64,000 nt of DNA from an uncultured Saccharospirillaceae bacterium (lineage in GTDB: Bacteria > Pseudomonadota > Gammaproteobacteria > Pseudomonadales > Oceanobacteraceae), in NCBI GenBank assembly GCA_947499545.1, contig CANMOZ010000001.1:248001-312000 (forward strand), read 5' to 3'. Below the pieces are notes generated by a model. It searched no databases. It worked only from the letters and a program-made list of their open reading frames with translations, and was not told where the DNA came from. The first letter of the stretch is position 1. Every line of letters starts with the position of its first letter. The translations under genes were made by a program, and so were the position numbers. Below are positions 28,052 to 37,437 of the stretch, one piece after another.

Positions 28052-28099
28052 ATAACCTCGAATGATAAGGGGGTCTACTACTATAAGATGTGTAACGAG

Positions 28100-28122
28100 T
28101 GCTTAGCCACCACAGCTAAGCA
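28100..28122 (-). other. Stem-loop at the rnc 3' end
   Basis: TGCTTAGC/GCTAAGCA forms a perfect eight-pair stem with a seven-base loop and includes the rnc stop codon. There is no T run behind it on the minus strand, so it is more likely an mRNA stability or processing element in the rnc-era transcript than a terminator. Confidence 0.45.
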
Positions 28123-28799
28123 TTGACTTGCATTAAGGTCTGCAGAACTCGCTCAGCGGCTTGCTGTTCAGCCAATCGACGACTGGAGCCCTCACCCACT
28201 GATTCACAAACTGGATTTTTCAATCGACAAACAACCGTAAAGTGCTGGTCATGAGTTTGTCCTGTAATGCCAACGACCTCATATTGCGGCAATGGCAAAC
28301 CTTTCCCTTGAAGAAGCTCTTGTAAGCGGGTTTTTGCGTCTTTTTCATCCAATGTTGGGTTCAGTGTTACCAATCGATCACCATACCATTCCAACACTCG
28401 CTCACGGCAAATATCCAGCCCTGAATCCAAGTAAATTGCACCAATGAGCGCTTCAAGAGCATCGGCTAGAATCGATTCTCGACGATAGCCACCACTTTTT
28501 AATTCACCAGGCCCCATATGCAAAAAACTGCCAAGGTCAAACTCTTTGGCAAGAACAGCCAGTGTTTTACCCCGGACCAACTTTGCACGCAACCGGGTCA
28601 GACGACCCTCGCTGGCTTCAGGAAACTGTTTGAAAAGGTACTCAGCAATCAAAAAATTCACGATGGAGTCTCCAAGAAACTCCAGTCGCTCATTATTCGC
28701 TGCCCCTACACTGCAATGTGTAAGCGCCTCTTCTAATAAGCTTTGATTATGAAACTGGTACCCAATGCGTTGAGATAATTTAAGTAAAGAGTTATTCAC
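28116..28799 (-). CDS. rnc: Ribonuclease III
   Basis: 227 residues. The catalytic signature NERLEFLGDSIVNFLIAEYLF contains the metal-binding Glu/Asp, and the second acidic pair is in LADALEALIGAIYLD. A double-stranded RNA-binding domain fills about residues 155-225 (DAKTRLQELLQGKGLPLPQYEVV, GSSRRLAEQQAAERVL). It processes rRNA precursors and cleaves structured mRNAs. Its ATG overlaps the stop of the DUF4845 gene by four bases, so the two are translationally coupled. Confidence 0.98.
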   Translation of the reverse strand: MNNSLLKLSQRIGYQFHNQSLLEEALTHCSVGAANNERLEFLGDSIVNFLIAEYLFKQFPEASEGRLTRLRAKLVRGKTLAVLAKEFDLGSFLHMGPGELKSGGYRRESILADALEALIGAIYLDSGLDICRERVLEWYGDRLVTLNPTLDEKDAKTRLQELLQGKGLPLPQYEVVGITGQTHDQHFTVVCRLKNPVCESVGEGSSRRLAEQQAAERVLQTLMQVNA

Positions 28800-29173
28800 T
28801 TTGAAAAGTCAAAATCGTGTCTAAATTTCATTAATACATAAAGGTTGTGAACAATAGGTACCTTTCGATCATAATGCATTTTGATCAATACCTTTCCTCC
28901 ACTCGCTTTAACTTTCAATACTTCTTTTGGCTTTATGTCGTAAATACTGGAAATACTGAAACGTCGATCAACTGAGTTAACAATTTCTTCTTTAGACATG
29001 CTGAAAAAACTCGGTTCTTTCTCGTTCAAATTCCCTACGATCTTTTGAGCCTGCCAATCATCTATATACACCGGCACAATCATCATCACCAAATAGGCGA
29101 CCAAGACCACAAAGAGCACGGCTAGGATGGTGCTAATGGCCCCCAATCCTGCTTGTCGTTTTGCGAATTTCAT
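28796..29173 (-). CDS. DUF4845 single-pass membrane protein
   Basis: 125 residues. Short basic N-terminus KRQAGLGA, one TM helix at about 12-33, then a periplasmic domain with KEEIVNSVDRRFSISSIYDI and KVLIKMHYDRKVPIVHNLYVLMKF. It matches the small DUF4845 protein found between lepB and rnc in pseudomonads and relatives; the N-terminus is pilin-like in style. Function is unknown. Here it follows lepA directly with a 26-base gap. Confidence 0.85.
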   Translation of the reverse strand: MKFAKRQAGLGAISTILAVLFVVLVAYLVMMIVPVYIDDWQAQKIVGNLNEKEPSFFSMSKEEIVNSVDRRFSISSIYDIKPKEVLKVKASGGKVLIKMHYDRKVPIVHNLYVLMKFRHDFDFSK

Positions 29174-29199
29174 TACCCTCTCCTTTGTTTCATTGAAGC

Positions 29200-31035
29200 T
29201 TATTCATCCACTCGGAGCACGGCATGGAAGGCGGATTGAGGAATTTCAACATTACCCACTTGCTTCATTCGCTTTTTACCTTCCTTTTGCTTTTGAAGCA
29301 GTTTTTTCTTACGGCTAACATCACCACCGTAACATTTAGCGGTAACATTCTTCCTCAGCGCTTTCACCGTGGTCCGGGACACGATCTGATTCCCAACAGC
29401 CGCCTGAATGGCAACGTCAAACATTTGACGAGGAATCAGCTCCTTCATTTTCTCACAAAGTGCCCGTCCGTAAGTGCGTACTTTGTCACGGTGCAAGATA
29501 ACCGCCAAAGCATCTACTCTCTCCCCATTTATCAGTATATCCATTCTGACAAGAGGTGCCGCATCAAAGTGGTGGAAAGAATAGTCTAGAGAAGCAAAGC
29601 CGCGGCTAGCAGACTTGAGGCGATCAAAGAAATCACCAACCACTTCACTCATAGGAAGTTGGTAATGAATAGAGACCTGATTCCCCACATACTGCATATT
29701 CTTCTGAACACCGCGTTTATCAACACAGAGGGTAATCACATTACCGACATGGTCTTGGGGCACAAGGATATTAACATCGCAAATAGGCTCCCGCATTTCA
29801 TCAATGCTTCCAGGATCTGGTAATTTGGAGGGGTTATCCACTTCAATAACCTCTCCTCCCTGCCTAACGACTTGATAAATAACCGTTGGTGCCGTCGTAA
29901 TCAAATCAAGATTGTATTCTCGCTCCAACCGCTCCTGAATGATCTCCATGTGGAGCATTCCCAAGAAACCACAACGAAATCCAAAACCTAGAGCATCAGA
30001 GGTCTCAGGTTCGAAAAACAAAGAAGCATCATTGAGTGATAATTTATCAAGCGCATCTCGAAAGTCCGGGTAATCGTCAGAGCTGACCGGGAACAACCCT
30101 GCATAAACCTGAGGCTTAACTTTCTGGAAACCAGGCAGCTGAGGTGTATCAGCCGCTAATTTCGCATGAACCAACGTGTCCCCTACGGGAGCACCATGGA
30201 TGTCCTTAATGCCAGCAACCACATAGCCCACTTCACCGGCTTTCAAAATACCAGTGTCAGTGCGTTTTGGCGTAAATATTCCAATTAAATCCACACCATA
30301 CTCACGCCCAGTGGTTTTAACTTGGATCTTGTCTTTTTTACGCAATGTCCCTTCTTTCACGCGAACCAAAGACACAACACCCAAATAAGGGTCGAACCAA
30401 GAATCAATAATCAAAGCCTGCAGTGGAGCACTAGGGTCACCTTCCGGAGGAGGAATGAGTCTAACGATGTCTTCCAATACCTCTTGAATACCCAAGCCGC
30501 TTTTAGCGCTGCATCGGGTAGCTTCCATCGCATCAATCCCAATGATCTCTTCAATCTCTTGAGCGACACGTTCTGGTTCCGCCTGAGGCAAGTCCATTTT
30601 GTTCAAAACAGGCACAACCTCTAACCCTTGCTCAATCGCTGTGTAACAATTAGCCACCGACTGCGCTTCGACTCCTTGCGCTGCATCAACAACAAGCAAA
30701 GCGCCTTCACAAGCGGAAAGAGAGCGAGAGACCTCATACGAAAAGTCCACATGCCCTGGGGTATCAATGAAGTTAAGCTGGTAGATTTGGCCATCTTGAG
30801 CCGTATAGGGAAGGGTTACACTTTGAGCTTTGATGGTGATTCCACGCTCACGCTCAAGCTCCATAGAGTCTAAAACCTGTTCCTGCATCTCCCGGTCAGA
30901 CAACCCACCGCAAACCTGGATAAAACGGTCAGCAAGCGTCGATTTTCCGTGATCAATGTGGGCAATGATTGAAAAGTTTCTTATGTGGCTGATTTTACTT
31001 GGCTTTTCGCTATTTTGCATACTGGGATTTTTCAT
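29200..31035 (-). CDS. lepA: Elongation factor 4 (LepA)
   Basis: 611 residues. GTPase motifs [21 protein letters not shown] and NKMDLPQA, then domain II, the EF-G-like domains III and V, and the LepA-specific C-terminal domain with [29 protein letters not shown]4 back-translocates stalled ribosomes and helps 30S biogenesis. The first ATG (31035) gives a slightly extended N-terminus; ATG 31020 is an alternative. In most gammaproteobacteria lepB (signal peptidase I) follows lepA; here DUF4845 comes next. Confidence 0.98.
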   Translation of the reverse strand: MKNPSMQNSEKPSKISHIRNFSIIAHIDHGKSTLADRFIQVCGGLSDREMQEQVLDSMELERERGITIKAQSVTLPYTAQDGQIYQLNFIDTPGHVDFSYEVSRSLSACEGALLVVDAAQGVEAQSVANCYTAIEQGLEVVPVLNKMDLPQAEPERVAQEIEEIIGIDAMEATRCSAKSGLGIQEVLEDIVRLIPPPEGDPSAPLQALIIDSWFDPYLGVVSLVRVKEGTLRKKDKIQVKTTGREYGVDLIGIFTPKRTDTGILKAGEVGYVVAGIKDIHGAPVGDTLVHAKLAADTPQLPGFQKVKPQVYAGLFPVSSDDYPDFRDALDKLSLNDASLFFEPETSDALGFGFRCGFLGMLHMEIIQERLEREYNLDLITTAPTVIYQVVRQGGEVIEVDNPSKLPDPGSIDEMREPICDVNILVPQDHVGNVITLCVDKRGVQKNMQYVGNQVSIHYQLPMSEVVGDFFDRLKSASRGFASLDYSFHHFDAAPLVRMDILINGERVDALAVILHRDKVRTYGRALCEKMKELIPRQMFDVAIQAAVGNQIVSRTTVKALRKNVTAKCYGGDVSRKKKLLQKQKEGKKRMKQVGNVEIPQSAFHAVLRVDE

Positions 31036-31385
31036 TCAGATACACCGCGGTGTACACACAATGAAATGTACCTCCCGGCTTGGGTTAAAACAAACTAGCT
31101 CAATTCTACCAGACATTTATCGGTATCACACATAGATTGATATAACGGGCCTCAATCTTGGGCGGTTACTCACTGAACAACCCTCAATTTCAAGACTTCT
31201 TCTGCACGACCGACCTTATCCGCGTAAGCAAGTATTCACAACAAAAAGGCAACCGTTATGGTGATGGGATAGATAGGGAGCGAAGCTAGCAGGTGATTGA
31301 GTATACCTCCCCTTAACGGCTTCACCATCATTCATGCCTTGCTGTGGTAGAATCCGAAGTTGTTTGAATAGGTTCAATTGATCTT
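31036..31385. other. Divergent region between lepA and the 455-residue protein gene
   Basis: 350 bases with no credible gene. It contains the perfect 14-base palindrome TACACCGCGGTGTA at 31041-31054, six bases upstream of the lepA ATG, which could be an operator or mRNA leader hairpin. I see no tRNA and no clear promoter hexamers for the plus-strand gene. Confidence 0.5.
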
Positions 31386-32753
31386 ATGTCGTTAAAGTCA
31401 AAAATCATTTTTTTATTTAGCATTCCTTTAGTTCTCATCATTTTACTTATCGTTCTGATGTTATTGTGGCTCGCATTACTTAAACCAGACGCTGAATCCT
31501 ATGACGATCTTGGGCTTTTAGATAAATGGACTCAGGTTCCATTGAATGAAAATGGATACGCTCTATTACTTGGCCTGAAAGACGATCAAATTTTTCCGTC
31601 AGACCTGCTTGATGAAGCTGAAGGCAATGCCGCATATGACTGGAAAAAGGATGGATATAAGACCCTCAAACAATACGAGCCCACATCAAGCTTAATTAAT
31701 GAAGTGATGAATTACTCTTATATTCAATATATCTTAGGCAGTGGAGATGGATATGATTTCTCAGGCTATGGTGATTACCTAGCATTATTTAATTATTTGT
31801 ATTTTAGCGCCCTTTATTATCAAAACACCAACGACCCTGACAAGGCTCTACTAGAGATCGAAAGAGCCATGAAGCTTCACGTAAAGATTGATCAATCACA
31901 AAACCCGTACTTAGTCATGAACATTTTAAACAAGGCGTTGTTAAGGAGAAGTTTTGCATTGGCACATCAAATTCTTATGAATGGGAAATATAGTGTGGAT
32001 AGCGCATACAACCTGCTTTCCGCAATCAGTCAATTTAAACCTTACTTATACGACAATAGCCACTCAGTAGCCGTAATCACTGAATTAAACCTAGCGCTGA
32101 GTTCACTGGATGAATATTTTAGTGAGATTGAAAGTGAGCGGCATGATCATTCCTCTAAAGAAGCGTCTGGGTCATATCCCAACCTATTGTTTCGTTTACT
32201 TGTGAAATTCAAGTATAAAGAGCAGGGTTACCCAAAAAATTCCATCATCACTGCGATAGCACCAACCTATAAAACTATAGGCGATAATGCACGTAGATAC
32301 TGCGCAGACTACCAAGAACCAAGCTTAGAAAATTATGAACTTATTAAGATTGAAGATTATTTTGACCTTGCTAAACTCTCCTTAAAACTGCTACAGCCTC
32401 AACTGGATAGCTATTATGCTTATCAGATAAGACATTGCGGCTTTCATGCTGCCATAGAAGGATTCAAACTGATTCTGGCAAGTCATCTTTACAAACACGA
32501 TCATGAAGACAGATTTCCAGCATCCATTGAAGAGCTAATACCTACCTATATAAATGAGGTCCCAATCGATCCTTTTGATGGCAAACCAATGAGATTTAAT
32601 GCTGAAAAAGCGTTTTTCTATTCTGTAGGGGAAGATTTTGAAGAAAACTGGACGGATTATAGTTTCTATTCAGCAAAATGCAGATCGGGAAATGAATGCA
32701 TGGAGAAGCCAACTTTTCCATTAATATTTAAAATGCTACCACGTAATCAATAG
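31386..32753 (+). CDS. Membrane-anchored protein of unknown function
   Basis: 455 residues that I do not recognise. One strong N-terminal TM helix (about 8-33) anchors a large, acidic, aromatic-rich domain outside the membrane. Residues about 130-220 (LALFNYLYFSALYYQNTNDPDKALLEIERAMKL, NILNKALLRRSFALAHQIL) look like TPR-style helical hairpins. Near the C-terminus FPASIEELIPTYINEVPIDPFDGKPM and FFYSVGEDFEENW resemble a pattern seen at the ends of pseudopilin-like and assorted exported proteins. Weak ribosome-binding site. It lies on the plus strand within an otherwise minus-strand conserved block, is AT-rich by eye, and sits ahead of a protease gene, so it is probably acquired. Confidence 0.6.
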   Translation: MSLKSKIIFLFSIPLVLIILLIVLMLLWLALLKPDAESYDDLGLLDKWTQVPLNENGYALLLGLKDDQIFPSDLLDEAEGNAAYDWKKDGYKTLKQYEPTSSLINEVMNYSYIQYILGSGDGYDFSGYGDYLALFNYLYFSALYYQNTNDPDKALLEIERAMKLHVKIDQSQNPYLVMNILNKALLRRSFALAHQILMNGKYSVDSAYNLLSAISQFKPYLYDNSHSVAVITELNLALSSLDEYFSEIESERHDHSSKEASGSYPNLLFRLLVKFKYKEQGYPKNSIITAIAPTYKTIGDNARRYCADYQEPSLENYELIKIEDYFDLAKLSLKLLQPQLDSYYAYQIRHCGFHAAIEGFKLILASHLYKHDHEDRFPASIEELIPTYINEVPIDPFDGKPMRFNAEKAFFYSVGEDFEENWTDYSFYSAKCRSGNECMEKPTFPLIFKMLPRNQ

Positions 32754-32981
32754 ATAAAATAAATCAAAATGTTTACGCCCAGGCAGCACTATACTCCAGG
32801 TACTGCTTCTCTTTAAACCTAGAGTGCTCACACAAAATCTCATTATGCATTCTTAAACAACCAAGTTCATTCTGCACAACAAGGTAAGCAACCACTCCAA
32901 TCCCTTAGATACAAGTACTCATAATTTTTGCACACTAGGTAGTCATAATGCGTCTTCCGATTAACATAGGACAATAGCATT

Positions 32982-34265
32982 ATGAAACTCCATCTCGCAC
33001 CGTTAACAGTCTTAGCATTTTCTTTTTCATATTTTTCTTATGCGCAGCCATCAGCAGAACCAAGGATCATTGGAGGAACCGAAGCCAGCAACATTCCCTC
33101 TTGGATGGTGAGTATTCTTAATACAAATGGAAACCAGTTTTGTGGCGGTTCTTTGATTGCCCCCAACCTTGTTTTGACAGCTGCTCATTGTCTTCCAAAT
33201 GCCAAGGCTTCAGATTTGGAAGTAGCATTAGGAGGCTTATCAAGGGACGCAAGCGATGCAAAAGAAAAAATTAAAGTTGTTAAACTCTATTTGCACAAAT
33301 CATATAATGAAAAATCTTACTAAAATGATATTGCAATATTAAAGCTTGCAAAATCATCCTCTTCAAAACCCATAACGCTAGAAACGAAAGAGCTATCAAC
33401 AGGGGAAACAGTTAAAGCCATCGGCTGGGGTACAATAAATTCAAAAAAATATCTCATCGATTCGAACAATGATTTTCTCAAAGATATTGATCCCAAAGGC
33501 TATAGTTCACTTAAAAACGAACTGCCACCTCTCGTGTATCACGGACTTCCAATAAAATTAGACGCTAATGACACTTATGTAAAAGACAAAAAACTTATGA
33601 TCAATCAAGAGAGCAGTGCTGCTGATCTGATAGGTTGGCTACCGATTGGCTCTAACCAAGAAACCCCATCCAAGCTGAAAGAAACTCTATTAAACATTAG
33701 CGATAGCAGTCAATGTGAAGCAGACAACAACAGAGTGATGAAGTCAAGTTTTTTCCAAAACGATGTACTTAATGCAAAAAACATATTGTCTGCTGCAGAG
33801 ACAGCTAAATCCAAAGTAATCAATGAATCTTTGATCGACACCCTTACCGGGCAAATCACTTTAGCAACATATTTTTTCGCAAATGATTTAGTCAATCACA
33901 ATGGATCAAGTTTATACTCAGCCATGCCTAAGTTTAAAATCAATGACGGTCAAATATGTGCTCAATCTCCTGCATCAAGTGAATCCTTAACAGATGTTTG
34001 TCAAGGCGACAGCGGGGGCCCTCTTTTCAGCGAAGATTCAGGAAGTGCCACGCTTGTAGGCATCGTTAGTTACGGGCCCGGATGTGCTCTTTCTGGCGCC
34101 CACGGTGTATACACAAAAGTTAAAGCGTACTCAGACTGGATTAATACAACCTCTAAAGAAGCAAATGCTTCTAAAGGTAGCTCCTCTTCTAAAGGTGGTA
34201 GCTTCGGGTTCGGAATATTCAGCATTTTAATATCCCTGCTACTATTTCGTAGAAAAACCGCTTAA
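32982..34265 (+). pseudogene. Trypsin-like serine protease with GlyGly-CTERM-like tail, interrupted by an in-frame TAA
   Basis: A signal peptide (to about YA, residue 21) and activation-type site RIIGGTEASNIPSWMVSI begin an S1 protease. His69 lies in LTAAHC. Codon 114 is TAA (33321-33323), and the same frame continues at once with NDIAILKL, containing catalytic Asp116, and CQGDSGGP with Ser344, to a normal end. The roughly 230 residues between Asp and Ser are more than in ordinary trypsins. The C-terminus, SSSSKGGSFGFG, a hydrophobic helix and FRRK, fits the GlyGly-CTERM sorting signal processed by rhombosortase in type II secreting bacteria. With no other disablement the stop is recent or an error; a downstream GTG start at 33534 could not give an active enzyme. 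Confidence 0.82.
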
Positions 34266-34279
34266 CTTCTTAGCAATAA

Positions 34280-34310
34280 GCACGATGCTTCTGGGCATCG
34301 TGCCTTCTTA
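34280..34310 (+). terminator. Terminator after the protease gene
   Basis: Perfect nine-pair GC-rich stem GCACGATGC/GCATCGTGC with a six-base loop, followed by a CTTCTTAT tract. Two further small hairpins lie between it and mucD (ACACTG/CAGTGT at 34339-34356; TTAAGGAA/TTCCTTAA at 34372-34395), the latter possibly for the minus-strand mucD transcript. Confidence 0.75.
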
Positions 34311-34467
34311 TAGTTCGTTTCCAAGCCTTCACATCAGAACACTGTTCTGACAGTGTCATTGCTCTAAGTATTTAAGGAATGATTTCTTTCCTTAAGCATT
34401 GTTCAAACCAGAAAAGAATGCCCACCCCATGCTTTCTAACTAGCGAATGAATATTGAATCTCGATTG

Positions 34468-35877
34468 CTAATCTTGAAGGCTAAATGTAGTAAACAACCG
34501 CATCCCTCCACGAGAGACATGCATGTAAATTTGTTTTGATTTGGGAAGCATTGAAACGATGCTATCGAAATCGTCGACCGTCTCAATCGCCTGGCCATTA
34601 ATCATTACGATCACATCCCCTCGTTGAAGCCCAGCGCGCGCTCCAGGTCCATTTGTGACGGCTTCTACCAGTACACCAGCTTCAACTCGAAGTGATTTTC
34701 GTTGTCTATCCGTTAAAGCAGCAACCCGAATACCCAATCGATTATCCAACTTTTTCTCTTGGCCAGGTCTTGAAGCGATCACATCACCATCACTTGGACG
34801 CGCTCCTACAGTGACATCTAACGTTTTCCGCTTGCCGTTGCGTACAACCACCATATCCGCTTTTGTGCCTGGTTTCAGTCGCCCGACGCTCTGGGGTAAA
34901 TCTGCTGAGCGTTGAATTGGCTTGCCGTTGAACTCAACAATAATGTCCCCTGCTTCAACACCTGCGTCATAGGCAGGCCCCTTTTCTACCTGAGCGACAA
35001 GCGCTCCTGCAGCTCGATCCAAGTTAAAAGCTTCGGCAATATTTTTATCCACTTCTTGTATTACGACACCTAGCCATCCACGAACCACATGGCCTTCCGT
35101 TTTCAACTGCTCCACAGCCTCCATTGCCACATCGATAGGGATAGCGAAAGAGAGCCCCATGAAACCACCTGAACGGGTATAAATTTGTGAATTAATGCCG
35201 ACCACTTCACCCTTTAAATTAAACAGTGGCCCACCAGAATTACCTGGGTTAATGGCCACATCCGTTTGAATAAAAGGCACATAGGTTTCATTCGGAAGCG
35301 CGCGACCTTTTGCACTCACAATTCCAGCCGTAACCGAATGATCAAATCCAAAGGGAGAACCAATGGCAACTACCCACTCTCCTACTTTGAGTTTATCGGA
35401 CTGCCCTATTTTTACTGTGGGTAAGTTTTTGGCTTTCACCTTCAACAAGGCTAAATCTGATTTTTTATCACCTCCAATCAGCTCAGCTTTAAACTCTCGC
35501 ATATCACTTAGGCGAACAAAAATCTCGTCAGCCTGATCGACCACATGGAAATTTGTTAGGATATAACCATCTTTAGAGATGATAAAACCTGACCCAAGCG
35601 ACGCCCTTTCTTGTGGAGATTGTTGGCCACCAGGAGGGTTAGGCGCACCAAAAAAATGTCTGAATATATCGGGCATGTCAGGGGGAAGGTCGTAAGAAAA
35701 ATACCCTCGGCGATTATCTCTTTGCACTGTACTGATATTCACAACCGCTTGCGCATTGTCCTCCACTAAGTCAGTAAAGTCTGGCAAGCTGCCAAATGCA
35801 TTTGCTTGGTTTTGAGCCATCAATATCACAATGACCCCAGTTAGAAACTGACGGTAATAATGTACGAACCTCTGCAT
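34468..35877 (-). CDS. mucD: Periplasmic serine protease/chaperone MucD (DegP family)
   Basis: 469 residues from the ATG at 35877, which has AGGAG eight bases upstream; the longer frame adds 15 residues before the signal peptide. A signal peptide ends near QANA. The trypsin-like domain has His in TNFHVVDQ, Asp in KSDLALLKV and Ser in GNSGGPLF. Two PDZ domains follow (about 265-360 and 380-469: GWLGVVIQEV, then LGIRVAALTDRQ). MucD degrades misfolded envelope proteins and restrains the AlgU regulon. It closes the rpoE-rseA-rseB-rseC-mucD cluster, with a 170-base gap to rseC that may hold its own promoter. Confidence 0.95.
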   Translation of the reverse strand: MQRFVHYYRQFLTGVIVILMAQNQANAFGSLPDFTDLVEDNAQAVVNISTVQRDNRRGYFSYDLPPDMPDIFRHFFGAPNPPGGQQSPQERASLGSGFIISKDGYILTNFHVVDQADEIFVRLSDMREFKAELIGGDKKSDLALLKVKAKNLPTVKIGQSDKLKVGEWVVAIGSPFGFDHSVTAGIVSAKGRALPNETYVPFIQTDVAINPGNSGGPLFNLKGEVVGINSQIYTRSGGFMGLSFAIPIDVAMEAVEQLKTEGHVVRGWLGVVIQEVDKNIAEAFNLDRAAGALVAQVEKGPAYDAGVEAGDIIVEFNGKPIQRSADLPQSVGRLKPGTKADMVVVRNGKRKTLDVTVGARPSDGDVIASRPGQEKKLDNRLGIRVAALTDRQRKSLRVEAGVLVEAVTNGPGARAGLQRGDVIVMINGQAIETVDDFDSIVSMLPKSKQIYMHVSRGGMRLFTTFSLQD

Positions 35878-36047
35878 TAATAAGACTCCTATTCTTGATC
35901 CGTATAAAACAGGGACAATCAATTGACTTTATGAGGAAGAAAAAGTGCCATTATTTTTAATTAAATTATTCATCAATCTGTAATGATACCAAACTGACTG
36001 AAACAGAAAATATTCACTTTCACGTCACGCCAGATTGTCAGTGGTAC

Positions 36048-36494
36048 CTAGTCTTTGGAATCGCATGCTTTGCTTAAGCTAGGCACACATTGCATAACCC
36101 AAGCGAATTTATTTATCGCTATTTTAAGGCCGTAGTAACTGAATCCAAGGCTCAATACAGCCATCAAGACGGCCATTCGTTCCCCCCAGATAACCTGGCC
36201 TACACTTGCGCCTAAAATAAATGCCATTAAAGGCACAGTGTAAAGAAGGCATTGCAACCTAAGCATAGTAGGCTGGGATACAGATAAACGCACATGATCA
36301 CCAAGATCAATCTTCAAAGCTTGATGAAGGGGTACTTTTATCTCTTGGGTTCGGCTAGATGTAAACCCTAGTAGCCCAACACCACAGCCTTTTTGATGCT
36401 GACAGCCAGAGCAACCGTTAGCACTCTGGCGATCAATTCTTACTAACGCCCAGCCTTGGCCAACTTCAACAACATACCCATGCTCTTCCTGCAT
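36048..36494 (-). CDS. rseC: Sigma-E accessory membrane protein RseC/MucC
   Basis: 148 residues. The N-terminal cytoplasmic part has four clustered cysteines (NGCSGCQHQKGCGVGLLG) and two TM helices follow (about 81-97 and 102-120). This is the RseC/MucC pattern; the protein modulates sigma-E activity and in some bacteria electron transfer to SoxR. It starts 16 bases after rseB. Confidence 0.93.
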   Translation of the reverse strand: MQEEHGYVVEVGQGWALVRIDRQSANGCSGCQHQKGCGVGLLGFTSSRTQEIKVPLHQALKIDLGDHVRLSVSQPTMLRLQCLLYTVPLMAFILGASVGQVIWGERMAVLMAVLSLGFSYYGLKIAINKFAWVMQCVPSLSKACDSKD

Positions 36495-36510
36495 CGTATT
36501 GAGTTATTTC

Positions 36511-37437
36511 TTAAGGCACGAAACGAGAATTTTCAGCAATTTTAGATATTGTCCGAATGGGCAGCTCACCAACAAGTGTTAAGCTATGGCCATTATTGAG
36601 AACCTTAGAAACAACCGTTGTAGCCCCTTCTAAACGCTTACCAGGCATCAATGGTAATTTTGCTTCGGAATCAACAAAGACTGAAAAACTTGCGATGCCA
36701 TCTGAGTAGAAATTTAACTGCTCATTTGAAGCGCTAAACCCAGGAGGTAACCACTCAAAAGACACTTGAAGTTTGCGTGGCACCTCATCTTTAGTGTTAT
36801 CAAACAGCGTTTTTGATTCTACCAACTCCGACAACTGCTGTGGATAGTCTTTCAGGACATCGAACTGAGTAAATTGAAAGTTTTCTAGTCGAGACTGATC
36901 TTTCAATAACTGATATTTCAATAGCACGCCCGTCTCTCGATCCAGCCACAATGCATAAGCATAACGATCAGGAGTATTGGGCTTAATCAACACTTTGCTA
37001 ACCGTCCGACCAGCAACTCGGTCCTTGCCAACACGCTTAATTGAATAGAATGGGCGCCATTTAACACGATTAGCCATCAAGTCAGTCAGATCAAAACCTT
37101 GTTTTGCTTTGACTTCAAAAGGCTTGCCTTCTGAACGTGTACAAACCACATGATTGCCGCGACGAACATAACGAACGTGTTTACCATCCAAGCTTTGCAA
37201 AAGTTCGTGTTGCTCGCCTTTCTGATTGCCATGACTCACACTCATACTCATGACTCGCCCATCAACAGAGTGCACAAAGACACCCTGGTAATGGGTTTGC
37301 TTAGCCTTTTGAGAGAGAGTCTCAAGCCATTTCCAAGAGCCACCTCCGGTTTCATCCGCCAGCACCGTTTGATAAGGCAAAACTACTACCAGTATCAGCG
37401 CAATCAAGGTTGCAATAGGGTTCTGCTTACTGAGCAT
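36511..37437 (-). CDS. rseB: Sigma-E regulatory periplasmic protein RseB/MucB
   Basis: 308 residues from the ATG at 37437, which has GAGG upstream and overlaps the end of rseA by 11 bases; a TTG eight codons earlier is rejected because it gives a basic extension before the signal peptide. The signal peptide ends near VLA. The MucB/RseB fold follows: LETLSQKAKQTHYQGVFVHSVDG, DRYAYALWLDRETGVLLKYQLL and the C-terminal FEWLPPGF region. RseB binds the periplasmic part of the anti-sigma factor and off-pathway lipopolysaccharide, gating its proteolysis. Confidence 0.94.
   Translation of the reverse strand: MLSKQNPIATLIALILVVVLPYQTVLADETGGGSWKWLETLSQKAKQTHYQGVFVHSVDGRVMSMSVSHGNQKGEQHELLQSLDGKHVRYVRRGNHVVCTRSEGKPFEVKAKQGFDLTDLMANRVKWRPFYSIKRVGKDRVAGRTVSKVLIKPNTPDRYAYALWLDRETGVLLKYQLLKDQSRLENFQFTQFDVLKDYPQQLSELVESKTLFDNTKDEVPRKLQVSFEWLPPGFSASNEQLNFYSDGIASFSVFVDSEAKLPLMPGKRLEGATTVVSKVLNNGHSLTLVGELPIRTISKIAENSRFVP

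Noticed and set aside
28100-28122. RNase III autoregulatory cleavage site in its own transcript
   Set aside because: The stem is only eight base pairs, too short for a typical RNase III substrate, and it lies behind rnc rather than in its leader.
33321-33323. Stop codon read as selenocysteine or pyrrolysine in the protease
   Set aside because: The codon is TAA; selenocysteine uses TGA and pyrrolysine TAG, and serine proteases of this family have no special residue there.
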